A stretch of DNA of 50,573 nt, from the NCBI GenBank assembly GCA_030433335.1, contig JAUILL010000025.1, positions 1-50,573 on the forward strand, read 5' to 3'. The position numbers were made by a program, and so were the translations under genes. The notes below the pieces were generated by a model, which made no database searches, had not been told where the DNA came from, and was given only the letters and a program-made list of their open reading frames with translations. The DNA comes from Alphaproteobacteria bacterium. GTDB lineage: Bacteria; Pseudomonadota; Alphaproteobacteria; Rhodobacterales; Rhodobacteraceae. How positions within the stretch are numbered: position 1 is the first letter of the stretch; each line of letters starts with the position of its first letter. Shown piece by piece: positions 7,897-15,500 of the stretch.

Positions 7897-8708
7897 CCCA
7901 ATACGCCTTCCCCCCCGGTGGCCTGCCCGAACAAGACGAAGACCCCGTCGGCACCGCCATCTTCACCACCGCCTACGCGGTTCTCCCAGCCTGCACCCAC
8001 CGCGATATTGTCACCAGCCTGCTGCCCGACTGGACGGACACCCGCGTCTGGATTCTGGCCCGCCCCCTCTCGGGCTTTGCCGAAACCTTCGCCCAGTATG
8101 CGGTCGAGGTCGCCCCGAATGGTGGCTCCACCCGCCCCGAGCCGAACCCAGACGCCCAAGCCGTTCTCTTTGTCGCCAGCGGCACCATGACCCTGACGCT
8201 GGATGGCCAGACCCACACCCTGACGGCGGGCGGCTATGCCTACATCCCACCCCACAGCGCCTGGACCGTCCACAACCCCGGCGACGAGCCGCTGCAATTC
8301 CACTGGATCCGCAAGAAATACCAGAGCGTCCCCGGCCTCTCGCGTCCCGACGCCTTCATCACCAGCGATCTGGAACGCACGCCGACCCCAATGCCCAACA
8401 CGGACAAATGGGCCACCACGCGCTTTGCCGATCCCGATGACATCCGTCACGACATGCACGTCAACATTGTGACCTTCCAACCTGGCGGCCGCATTCCCTT
8501 TGCCGAAACCCACATCATGGAACACGGCCTCTACGTGCTCGAGGGCGCAGCAGACTACCTGCTGAACGACCAATGGGTCCGCGTCGGCCCCGGCGATTTC
8601 ATGTGGCTCCGCGCCTTCTGCCCCCAAGCCTGCATCGCGCGCGGCCACACGCCATTCCGCTACCTGCTCTACAAGGACGTGAACCGCCATCCGGACCTCA
8701 CGCTCTGA
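7893..8708 (+). CDS. allE: (S)-ureidoglycine aminohydrolase
   Basis: A 271-aa bicupin of the AllE/UGHY family. It converts S-ureidoglycine, formed from allantoate, to S-ureidoglycolate with release of ammonia. Cupin 1 covers residues ~70-130 (LFVASGTMTLTLDGQTHTL, AYIPPHSAWTVHN) and cupin 2 residues ~190-260 (NIVTFQPGGRIPFAETHIME, GLYVLEGAADYLL, VGPGDFMWLRAFCPQ), where the manganese-binding His/Glu residues are expected. It overlaps puuE by 4 bases and is followed by allA, so it is part of the same operon. The enzyme that makes its substrate, allantoate amidohydrolase, is not in the cluster. Confidence 0.9.
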   Translation: MTQYAFPPGGLPEQDEDPVGTAIFTTAYAVLPACTHRDIVTSLLPDWTDTRVWILARPLSGFAETFAQYAVEVAPNGGSTRPEPNPDAQAVLFVASGTMTLTLDGQTHTLTAGGYAYIPPHSAWTVHNPGDEPLQFHWIRKKYQSVPGLSRPDAFITSDLERTPTPMPNTDKWATTRFADPDDIRHDMHVNIVTFQPGGRIPFAETHIMEHGLYVLEGAADYLLNDQWVRVGPGDFMWLRAFCPQACIARGHTPFRYLLYKDVNRHPDLTL

Positions 8709-8760
8709 TGTTTCTTTTTTGCCAAAAATACTCTCGGGGGGAGGCGCCCATGCGCCGAGG
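8709..8760. repeat. dispersed intergenic repeat, copy 1 (GC-rich dyad after TGA)
   Basis: Directly after the allE stop comes TTTTTTGCCAAAAATACTC followed by a G-run, GGAGGCGC and a GC-rich dyad. It aligns with 15170-15218, which also starts right after a TGA (CTTGGCGAAAATACCCC, GCCGGAGGC). I recall similar elements after many genes in roseobacters. It may act as a terminator or mRNA 3' end inside the operon (inference). Confidence 0.5.
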
Positions 8761-8796
8761 GGCAGACAGCCCCCCTCCCCGCTCAAAGGCCCCACG

Positions 8797-9285
8797 ATGA
8801 CTGAAATCACCGCGCTCCCCCTCACCGCCGAAGCTTTCGCCCCGTTCGGAGACGTCCTGACTACCGCGGGCGACCCCGACAAGATCATCAACGCAGGCTT
8901 CTGCGGCCGCTACCACGACCGCGCCACCATGGATTTCGGCCCCGAAGGCCGCGCGGGCATTAGCTTGTTCAATGCTGTGCCGCGGGAGATGCCCTACACC
9001 TGCGACCTGATCGAACGGCATCCCGAAGGCTCGCAGGCCTTCATCCCGATGCACGAAAACGAATGGCTGATCATCGTAGCCGAAGGGCGCGACGCGACCC
9101 CGGGCCCGATCCACGCGTTCATCGTGCCGCCCCACACCACCGTAAACCTGCACCGCGGCACGTGGCACGGGGTGCTCACCCCATTGCACGCGCCCGGCCT
9201 ATTCGCCGTGGTCGACCGCATCGGCACCACGGTGAACCTAGAAGAATTCGGGTTGGAGGAACCCGTCATCGTCCATCGCGCCTAG
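8797..9285 (+). CDS. allA: ureidoglycolate lyase
   Basis: A 162-aa protein of the AllA family that splits S-ureidoglycolate into glyoxylate and urea, the last step of the pathway. It has the expected length and conserved regions FAPFGDVL near the N-terminus, ISLFNAVPREMPY, LIERHPEGSQAFIPM, FIVPPHTTVNLHRGTWHGVL and a C-terminal NLEEFGLEEPV. The ATG at 8797 begins the recognisable domain; an in-frame upstream extension through the GC-rich repeat is unlikely to be translated. It lies 88 bases after allE, with the repeat element between them. Urea could feed a urease encoded elsewhere. Confidence 0.92.
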   Translation: MTEITALPLTAEAFAPFGDVLTTAGDPDKIINAGFCGRYHDRATMDFGPEGRAGISLFNAVPREMPYTCDLIERHPEGSQAFIPMHENEWLIIVAEGRDATPGPIHAFIVPPHTTVNLHRGTWHGVLTPLHAPGLFAVVDRIGTTVNLEEFGLEEPVIVHRA

Positions 9286-9354
9286 GCGCGGCGAACCAAA
9301 AACACAGAGCCACAAATGGCCGCCACCACGCCCCATCAGGAAGGGACCTGACAA

Positions 9355-10749
9355 ATGTCTGACGCATCCATCGGCACGCCAGCCGAACTCAGAGACCCGA
9401 ATTACACGCCGCCACTCGCCAAGGCCATTCCGCTGGGAATCCAGCACGTTCTGGCGATGTTTGTCTCGAACGTGACCCCCGCGATCATCGTTGCGGGCGC
9501 TGCGGGCTTCGGCTTTGGCTCGAACTCGCCCGACTTCCCGCAGATGATCTACATGATCCAGATGTCGATGTTCTTTGCTGGCATCGCGACCCTGTTCCAA
9601 AGCATCGGCATAGGCCCCGTGGGCGCCAAGCTGCCCATCGTGCAGGGCACCAGCTTTGCCTTTATCCCGATCATGATTCCGCTCGTCGCGGGCAAAGGCG
9701 TGGATGCCATGGCGGTCCTGATGGGCGGCGTGTTCCTTGGCGGTCTCTTTCATTTCGTCCTGGGCTTCTTCATTGGAAAAATCCGCTTTGCCCTGCCGCC
9801 GCTCGTAACTGGCCTTGTGGTAACCATGATCGGTCTGGCGCTGGTCAAGGTTGGCATCCAGTACGCAGCAGGCGGTGTACCCGCGATTGGCACCCCTGAA
9901 TACGGCAGCGGTCAGAACTGGCTGGTCGCTGGCACCGTGATCATCGTGACGCTGGCGCTGAAGTTCTTTACCCGCGGGATGCTGTCCGTTTCTGCGGTTC
10001 TGGTTGGTCTGCTGGCAGGCTATGTGTTGGCCTTCCTTCTGGGTATGGTCAACTTCGGCAATGTCGGCAGCGCAGCCACCTTGGCGATGCCCAACCCGCT
10101 GCACTTCGGCCTCGAGTTCACCTTTGCCGGTGTCGTTGGTTTCTGCCTGATGGCTTTTGTCTCTGCGGTTGAGACCGTGGGCGACGTGTCCGGCATCACC
10201 AAAGGCGGCGCTGGCCGCGAAGCGACCGACAAAGAGATCCAAGGCGCGACCTTTGCAGACGGCCTTGGCACAGCGGTCTCGGGCCTGTTCGGCGCACTGC
10301 CCAACACCTCGTTCAGCCAGAACGTCGGTCTGATTGCCATGACCGGCGTCATGAGCCGCCACGTGGTCACCATCGGCGCGATCTTCCTGATCATCTGCGG
10401 AATGATGCCCAAAGTCGGCGCGATCATCTCGACCTGCCCGATCGAAGTCCTTGGCGGCGGCGTCATCGTCATGTTCGGCATGGTCGTCGCAGCCGGTGTT
10501 TCGATGCTGTCTGACGTGGACTGGAACCGACGCAACATGGTGATCTTTGCGATTGCCCTGAGCCTTGGCCTTGGTCTGCAGCTAGAGCCCGACGCGTTGC
10601 AGTACCTACCCCAGTCGATCAAGGTGCTGGCAACCAGCGGCATCCTGCCCGCAGCTCTGATCGCGATCGTGCTGAACCTCGTTCTGCCCGAAGAACTGGC
10701 CGCCGAATCGACCGAGGAAATCTCGGGTGGCATGGAGGGTCATCACTAA
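9355..10749 (+). CDS. NCS2-family purine permease (urate/xanthine type)
   Basis: A 464-aa membrane transporter of the nucleobase:cation symporter-2 family with about 12-14 hydrophobic segments. Family features include IPLGIQHVLAMFVSNVTPAI near residue 28, PIVQGTSFAFIP, the VSAVETVGDVSGITKGG region, and LPNTSFSQNVGLI. The QH and NTSFSQNVGLI patterns are those of the xanthine/urate branch, not the uracil branch. Its position at the end of the urate operon makes urate or xanthine the likely substrate (context). AGGAAGG precedes the ATG, and a hairpin follows the gene. Confidence 0.88.
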   Translation: MSDASIGTPAELRDPNYTPPLAKAIPLGIQHVLAMFVSNVTPAIIVAGAAGFGFGSNSPDFPQMIYMIQMSMFFAGIATLFQSIGIGPVGAKLPIVQGTSFAFIPIMIPLVAGKGVDAMAVLMGGVFLGGLFHFVLGFFIGKIRFALPPLVTGLVVTMIGLALVKVGIQYAAGGVPAIGTPEYGSGQNWLVAGTVIIVTLALKFFTRGMLSVSAVLVGLLAGYVLAFLLGMVNFGNVGSAATLAMPNPLHFGLEFTFAGVVGFCLMAFVSAVETVGDVSGITKGGAGREATDKEIQGATFADGLGTAVSGLFGALPNTSFSQNVGLIAMTGVMSRHVVTIGAIFLIICGMMPKVGAIISTCPIEVLGGGVIVMFGMVVAAGVSMLSDVDWNRRNMVIFAIALSLGLGLQLEPDALQYLPQSIKVLATSGILPAALIAIVLNLVLPEELAAESTEEISGGMEGHH

Positions 10750-10777
10750 GGCAATCCATGACCTTGCGTCATGATTT

Positions 10778-10810
10778 AGGGGCGTTGCCTGGGATGGCAG
10801 CGCCCTCTTT
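10778..10810 (+). terminator. terminator after the purine permease
   Basis: A stem of AGGGGCGTTGCC with GGCAGCGCCCT (one bulged G and one G-T pair), loop TGGGAT, followed by CTCTTT. It closes the urate operon before the sulfide genes. The U-tract is short, so strength is moderate. Confidence 0.6.
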
Positions 10811-10819
10811 CGTCTATGG

Positions 10820-10837
10820 ATACACGTCAAAGTGTAT
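10820..10837. promoter_or_regulatory. dyad ATACAC-N6-GTGTAT upstream of SQR
   Basis: A perfect 6-6-6 inverted repeat in the spacer between the purine-permease terminator and the SQR gene, 87 bases before the start codon. It could be an activator or repressor site; I do not recognise the family. Confidence 0.4.
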
Positions 10838-10873
10838 AGGTCTAAGGGTAAAGACGCATTCGCGGCTTGTGTT

Positions 10874-10889
10874 ATTCACGAAATTGAAT
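10874..10889. promoter_or_regulatory. SqrR/BigR-type operator ATTC-N8-GAAT
   Basis: ATTC, eight bases, GAAT occurs once, 34 bases upstream of the SQR start codon. ATTC-N8-GAAT is the reported recognition pattern of the sulfide-responsive ArsR-family repressors SqrR and BigR, which control sqr genes. The match in both half-sites and spacing, in front of an SQR gene, makes this a strong candidate. The regulator itself is not in the window. Confidence 0.7.
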
Positions 10890-10923
10890 ATTTAGAAGTG
10901 ACAGTTTTTCGGAGGAGTGCCCC

Positions 10924-12597
10924 ATGGATCTGCGTCAGATCGACAAGACCGTTTCAGTCAGCCCACAGATTGAGGCCGCCGATCTGGCCGCAATCAAAGC
11001 CGCCGGTTTCCGCGCCATCATCTGCAACCGTCCCGACGGCGAAGGGGCAGACCAGCCCACGTTCGAAGAGATCGAACGCGCTGCCAAAGAAGCGGGCCTG
11101 CAGGCCTGCTACATGCCCGTGACCTCTGGCATGGTGACCGACGAAGACGCCGCCAAGTTCGGCGAAGCGCTGGTTGAACTGCCCGGTCCCGTACTGGCCT
11201 ACTGCCGCACTGGCACCCGCTCGGCCACCCTGTGGTCGCTGTCGCAAGCCGACAAGAAATCGTCTTCGGACATTCTGGCAGCCACCAAAGGCGCAGGCTA
11301 CGACATGGCCGGCGTGGTCCGCCGCATCGTGAACGGCGGCAAGACCCCCACCAGCGAAGGCGACGCGAAGTTCGACGTCGTGATCGTGGGTGCTGGCGCG
11401 GCAGGTATCTCGGTTGCTTCGAGCCTACGTGCCCGTCAGCCCAACCTTGATATCGCGCTGATCGACCCTGCGGATATCCACTACTACCAGCCCGGCTGGA
11501 CGATGGTCGGCGGCGGCATTTTTGACCCCGAAACCACCGCAAAAACTATGGGCTCGCTGATCCCCCATGGCGTCCATTGGATCAAGCAGGCCGTTGCAGC
11601 CTTTGAACCCCAGAACAACGCCGTCGTGCTGGATGGCTGCCGCGTCGTGAAATACGACCGCCTGATCGTCTGCCCCGGTCTGAAGCTGAACTGGAACGCG
11701 ATCCCCGGTCTAGTCGACACGCTGGGCCGCAATGGCGTGACCTCGAACTACCGTTACGATCTGGCCCCCTACACCTACGAGTTGGTGAAGGGCATGAAGG
11801 GCGGCCGCGCTGTCTTTACCCAGCCCCCGATGCCGATCAAATGCGCCGGAGCGCCGCAAAAGGCGATGTACCTGTCCGGCGACAACTGGCTGCGCGCTGG
11901 CGTTCTGAAGAACATCGACATCCAGTTCATGAACGCTGGCGGCGTGCTGTTCGGCGTCAAAGATTACGTCCCAGCGCTCGAAGAATACGTGAAACGTTAC
12001 GACGCGACCCTGAACTTCTTCCACAACCTCGTGTCGATCGACGGCGACGCCAAGACCGCGACCTTCAAGGTCTCGAAGCCCGACACAGAGCCGACCGAAG
12101 TCACCACCGAGTTCGACATGATCCACGTGGTGCCGCCCCAATGCGCGCCCGACTTCATCCGCGTGTCCCCTCTGGCCGATGCCGCTGGCTGGGTCGACGT
12201 GGACCAAGCTACCCTGCGCCACAAGACCTATGAAAACGTCTGGTCGCTCGGGGACGTGATGAACGCCCCCAACGCGAAAACCGCTGCGGCAGCCCGCATT
12301 CAGGCGCCCATCGTCGCTGAAAACGTCCATGCGGACATCGAAGGCAAGTCGCCCCGCGCGGTCTACAACGGCTACGGCTCCTGCCCGCTGACCGTCGAAC
12401 GCGGCAAGATCGTTCTGGCCGAGTTCGGCTACGGCGGCACCCTTCTGCCCAGCTTCCCCAAGTGGGTTCTGGACGGCACCAAGCCGACCCGTCTGGCTTG
12501 GTTGCTCAAAGAGCAGATCCTTCCCCCCGTTTACTGGAAAGCCATGCTGCGCGGTAAAGAGTGGATGGCGACCCCTGAAAAAGTCAGCGCGAGCTGA
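10924..12597 (+). CDS. sulfide:quinone oxidoreductase with N-terminal DUF442 phosphatase-like domain
   Basis: A 557-aa fusion. Residues ~1-140 form a DUF442/BLH-type dual-specificity-phosphatase-like domain with the P-loop YCRTGTRS (Cys94). From residue ~148 there is a flavoprotein with the FAD dinucleotide motif VVIVGAGAAGISVASSLRA. The two catalytic cysteines of a eukaryote-type SQR are visible as IKCAGAPQK (Cys307) and GYGSCPLT (Cys487). The enzyme should oxidise sulfide, pass electrons to quinone and form persulfide; the N-terminal domain may handle the sulfur. GGAGG lies ~7 bases before the ATG. It is followed by a SulP transporter, and an ATTC-N8-GAAT box lies upstream. Confidence 0.88.
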   Translation: MDLRQIDKTVSVSPQIEAADLAAIKAAGFRAIICNRPDGEGADQPTFEEIERAAKEAGLQACYMPVTSGMVTDEDAAKFGEALVELPGPVLAYCRTGTRSATLWSLSQADKKSSSDILAATKGAGYDMAGVVRRIVNGGKTPTSEGDAKFDVVIVGAGAAGISVASSLRARQPNLDIALIDPADIHYYQPGWTMVGGGIFDPETTAKTMGSLIPHGVHWIKQAVAAFEPQNNAVVLDGCRVVKYDRLIVCPGLKLNWNAIPGLVDTLGRNGVTSNYRYDLAPYTYELVKGMKGGRAVFTQPPMPIKCAGAPQKAMYLSGDNWLRAGVLKNIDIQFMNAGGVLFGVKDYVPALEEYVKRYDATLNFFHNLVSIDGDAKTATFKVSKPDTEPTEVTTEFDMIHVVPPQCAPDFIRVSPLADAAGWVDVDQATLRHKTYENVWSLGDVMNAPNAKTAAAARIQAPIVAENVHADIEGKSPRAVYNGYGSCPLTVERGKIVLAEFGYGGTLLPSFPKWVLDGTKPTRLAWLLKEQILPPVYWKAMLRGKEWMATPEKVSAS

Positions 12598-12661
12598 TCC
12601 CCTACCGGGCGGCCGCATCAAATGAGGCCCGCCCCTTCCTACCTTCCCGAGAGGCCAAGTT

Positions 12662-14407
12662 ATGGCACGACGCACCACCTCGCTTAAACGCTACTTCCCG
12701 ATCTTTGACTGGCTGACCAGCTATAACAAAGAAACCCTGACCAGCGACCTTGTGGCCGCCGTAATCGTTACCATCATGCTGATCCCCCAGTCGCTGGCCT
12801 ATGCGCTACTGGCGGGTCTGCCGGCCGAGGTGGGCCTCTACGCCTCGATCGCGCCTCTGGTGATCTATGCCGTGTTCGGCACCTCTCGCGCTTTGGCGGT
12901 GGGCCCCGTGGCTGTCGCCTCTCTGATGACGGCTGCAGCTGCGGGTCAGTTGGCTGCGAACGGCACTCCTGAATACTACACAGCTGCGATCCTTCTGGCG
13001 TTTCTATCCGGTCTGATGCTGACCGTAATGGGCCTGCTGCGTCTGGGCTTTCTGGCGAACTTCCTCTCGCACCCCGTGATTTCGGGCTTCATCACCGCAT
13101 CCGGCGTGATCATTGCGGCCAGTCAGGTGCGCCACATCCTCGGGATCAAAGGCGGCGGCGACAACCTGATCGAAATCGTCCACGGCACCTTTGAGAACAT
13201 CGGCCAAGCGAACCTGCCCACGATCATCATCGGCGTGGCGACCACAGCCTTCCTGTTCTGGGTCCGCGGCAACCTGAAGCCTCTGCTGGCCAAGATCGGC
13301 CTGACAGGCCAACTCGGTGCGGCGCTTGCCCGAACTGGCCCCGTGGCTGCTGTTGTGGCGACCACACTTGTCACTTACGGCCTGTCGCTGGACCAAGCGG
13401 GCGTCAAAGTCGTGGGCGACATCCCCACCGGCCTGCCCGGCCTTGCCGTTCCCAGCTTTGACCTTGGCCTCTGGAGCCAGATCGCCATCCCAGCTCTGCT
13501 CATTTCGATCGTCGGTTATGTGGAAACCATCTCGGTCGCGCAAACTCTGGCCGCGAAACGCCGCCAGCGCATTGACCCAGACCAAGAGCTCATCGGCCTT
13601 GGCACCGCAAACCTTGGTTCGGCCCTGTCGGGCGGCTTCCCCGTCACCGGTGGTTTCTCGCGCTCGGTCGTGAACTTTGACGCTGGCGCGCAGACCCCCG
13701 CCGCTGGTGCCTTCACCGCAGTCGGCATTGGCCTTGCGACCCTGTTCCTGACGCCGGCCCTGTTCTTCCTGCCCAAAGCAACGCTGGCCGCGACCATCAT
13801 CGTTGCCGTCCTTAGCCTCGTGGACTTCTCGATCTTGAAAAAGACTTGGGCCTATTCCCGCGTCGATTTCGCCGCCGTCTTCGTCACCATCGCAGTCACG
13901 CTGGCATTTGGCGTCGAAAAGGGCGTCTCGGCAGGCGTGCTGCTGTCCATCGGCCTCTTCCTTTACAAAACCTCGCGTCCGCATATCGCAGAGGTCGGCC
14001 TCGTTCCCGGCACCCAGCACTTCCGCAACATCCGTCGCCACGACGTGAAAACGCACCCCAGCTTGCTGACCATCCGCATCGACGAAAGCCTGTACTTCGC
14101 GAACGCCCGCTACCTCGAAGACTACGTCATCGACCGCGTCGTCTGCGATCAGCCGATCAAGAACGTGGTTTTGATGTGCAGCGCTGTGAACGAGATCGAC
14201 ATGAGCGCCCTCGAAAGCCTCGAGACGATCAACACCCGCCTGTCGGAAATGGGCATCAACCTGCACCTGTCCGAGGTCAAAGGCCCCGTCATGGACCGAC
14301 TGCAGCGCAGCCACTTCCTGCACGAGCTGACCGGCAAGGTCTTCCTCGCACAATACGACGCGGTGGTAGAACTCTGGCCCGAAGCTTCGCGCCCCGCTGT
14401 CGCCTAA
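12662..14407 (+). CDS. SulP-family anion permease with STAS domain
   Basis: A 581-aa transporter. Residues ~20-430 form the SulP membrane domain (VAAVIVTIMLIPQSLAYALL, GLPAEVGLYASIAPLVIYAVFG, and FPVTGGFSRSVVNFDAGAQT) and residues ~450-570 form a C-terminal STAS domain (LLTIRIDESLYFANARYLED). SulP proteins move sulfate, bicarbonate or other anions. It lies 64 bases after the SQR fusion in the same direction, so export or exchange of sulfur oxyanions linked to sulfide oxidation is plausible; the substrate cannot be read from the sequence. A very stable hairpin directly follows the stop codon. Confidence 0.9.
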   Translation: MARRTTSLKRYFPIFDWLTSYNKETLTSDLVAAVIVTIMLIPQSLAYALLAGLPAEVGLYASIAPLVIYAVFGTSRALAVGPVAVASLMTAAAAGQLAANGTPEYYTAAILLAFLSGLMLTVMGLLRLGFLANFLSHPVISGFITASGVIIAASQVRHILGIKGGGDNLIEIVHGTFENIGQANLPTIIIGVATTAFLFWVRGNLKPLLAKIGLTGQLGAALARTGPVAAVVATTLVTYGLSLDQAGVKVVGDIPTGLPGLAVPSFDLGLWSQIAIPALLISIVGYVETISVAQTLAAKRRQRIDPDQELIGLGTANLGSALSGGFPVTGGFSRSVVNFDAGAQTPAAGAFTAVGIGLATLFLTPALFFLPKATLAATIIVAVLSLVDFSILKKTWAYSRVDFAAVFVTIAVTLAFGVEKGVSAGVLLSIGLFLYKTSRPHIAEVGLVPGTQHFRNIRRHDVKTHPSLLTIRIDESLYFANARYLEDYVIDRVVCDQPIKNVVLMCSAVNEIDMSALESLETINTRLSEMGINLHLSEVKGPVMDRLQRSHFLHELTGKVFLAQYDAVVELWPEASRPAVA

Positions 14408-14416
14408 AAACATTGA

Positions 14417-14448
14417 CCCGCGCGCCCCTTTTCCGCTAGGCGCGCGGG
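14417..14448. terminator. 10-bp GC hairpin abutting the next start codon
   Basis: CCCGCGCGCC and GGCGCGCGGG pair perfectly around a 12-base loop. The right arm ends two bases before the ATG at 14450. There is no U-run, so it may be a SulP 3' end or an element that hinders initiation of the following gene. Confidence 0.6.
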
Positions 14449-14449
14449 C

Positions 14450-15169
14450 ATGACCTCATCCGCAAAAAACACCCCATGGCACGGCGCCCTGATCGAAGGC
14501 GCAACCGCCACCCTCTGGACCTTTGACGCTGGCCGCACGACAGGGCCAGCGCAGACAGAGACCCTCCCCGACAACACAATCATCGCAGGCAACAGCAGCT
14601 ACACCATAGCTGTGCCCTGCCCCGTGACACCCGATGCGCTGCCCTCAAACGGCTCGCAACGCGTCCTGCCCACAGCGACCCAAGCCTCCCCGCGCGACCG
14701 CCTGACATGGGCCCGCGTGGCCGCCATCGGTTTCCAGAGTTTGAACCCCGAATGGGACGGCATTCTCTGCTTGCCGGGCCACGACACCACCTACTGGGTC
14801 CATCTGTCTGCCAAAGAGATCGTCAGTTTCCAAGGTTGCGCAACTCCGCAACTCGCCCGCACCTTGAATGCAGGCACAACGGCCGACACCGAGGCGGCAG
14901 AGCAGACCATGTCCCGCCCCGCGAACCTTGCCGCGCAAATCCACACGGCACAGGTCAGCCAGAACGCAAACGCTCTGCTCGGTCATCTGTTGGGTGCTGA
15001 AATCGCTGCGACCCGCCCCTACTGGCTGGGTCAAGAAGTCGCTCTGATCGGCTTAACCCCGCTCACCGACGCCTATGCCATCATACTGAACGCGCAGCAC
15101 GTTCCCCTGATCCGCGCGGATGGCGCGAAAATGGTGGAAAAGGGCTTCCAGATCCTGAACGCCCTCTGA
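14450..15169 (+). CDS. degenerate 2-dehydro-3-deoxygalactonokinase-like protein
   Basis: A 239-aa protein related to DgoK, which phosphorylates 2-keto-3-deoxygalactonate in galactonate catabolism. The family is normally ~290-310 aa. Matching parts are DGILCLPGHDTTYWVH (family PGTHxKW region), ALLGHLLGAEIAATRPYW, VALIGLTPLTDAYA and a C-terminal KGFQILNAL. The N-terminal nucleotide/phosphate motif DWGxTxxR is not present (PWHGALIEGATATLW instead), the PGTHxKW motif is altered, and the middle is shortened. No Shine-Dalgarno site is visible, because a 10-bp hairpin abuts the ATG. It may be a pseudo-kinase or a gene in decay; no galactonate genes are nearby. Confidence 0.6.
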   Translation: MTSSAKNTPWHGALIEGATATLWTFDAGRTTGPAQTETLPDNTIIAGNSSYTIAVPCPVTPDALPSNGSQRVLPTATQASPRDRLTWARVAAIGFQSLNPEWDGILCLPGHDTTYWVHLSAKEIVSFQGCATPQLARTLNAGTTADTEAAEQTMSRPANLAAQIHTAQVSQNANALLGHLLGAEIAATRPYWLGQEVALIGLTPLTDAYAIILNAQHVPLIRADGAKMVEKGFQILNAL

Positions 15170-15218
15170 TCTTCATCTTGGCGAAAATACCCCCGCCGGA
15201 GGCGGAACCGCCGCCTCC
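15170..15218. repeat. dispersed intergenic repeat, copy 2 with hairpin
   Basis: Following the TGA stop is CTTCATCTTGGCGAAAATAC, a C-run and GCCGGAGGC, then the stem GGAGGCGG/CCGCCGCCTCC (15198-15218). It corresponds to 8709-8760. It separates the kinase-like gene from a convergent zinc-finger gene and may terminate transcription. Confidence 0.55.
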
Positions 15219-15233
15219 TCACGTGCTACCGGA

Positions 15234-15422
15234 TCAGCTTTCGCTGACTTTGTCCGCAAAGTCTTTGTGCACGTATTTTGCATCGCAATAACCGCACTCG
15301 ACGTAGCCTTTGGTTTCATCGACCTGCAGCCACACGCGCGGATGGCCCAGAGCGCCCTCGCCGCCATCACAGGCAACGCGATAGGAATCTACGATCTTGG
15401 TTTCCGGTGCTTTGGTGGTCAT
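15234..15422 (-). CDS. zinc-finger domain protein (zf-CHCC, NDUFS6-like)
   Basis: A 62-aa protein with the CHCC zinc-finger pattern: the cysteine in RVACDG, then the histidine in GHPRVWLQVD and CGYC near the C-terminus. Relatives are the accessory subunit NDUFS6 of respiratory complex I and its small bacterial homologues, and this protein may have a similar role in complex I assembly (inference from family). GAGGA lies just before the ATG at 15422; a GTG at 15434 is an alternative start. It is divergent from the ABC ATPase and 78 bases away. Confidence 0.85.
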   Translation of the reverse strand: MTTKAPETKIVDSYRVACDGGEGALGHPRVWLQVDETKGYVECGYCDAKYVHKDFADKVSES

Positions 15423-15500
15423 ATCTGTCCTCACAGTTGTCGCAGGGCGCTATGCGCGTTAGGTGCGATACTATCGGCACATTGGCAAGGGGCAAGAGCG

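Noticed and set aside
9238..10362. Long antisense open frame over the purine permease (similarly 13004-14413, 6448-7773 and 22069-23640)
   Set aside because: In GC-rich DNA the reverse strand of real genes stays open by codon bias; the composition is low-complexity and the sense genes are well supported.
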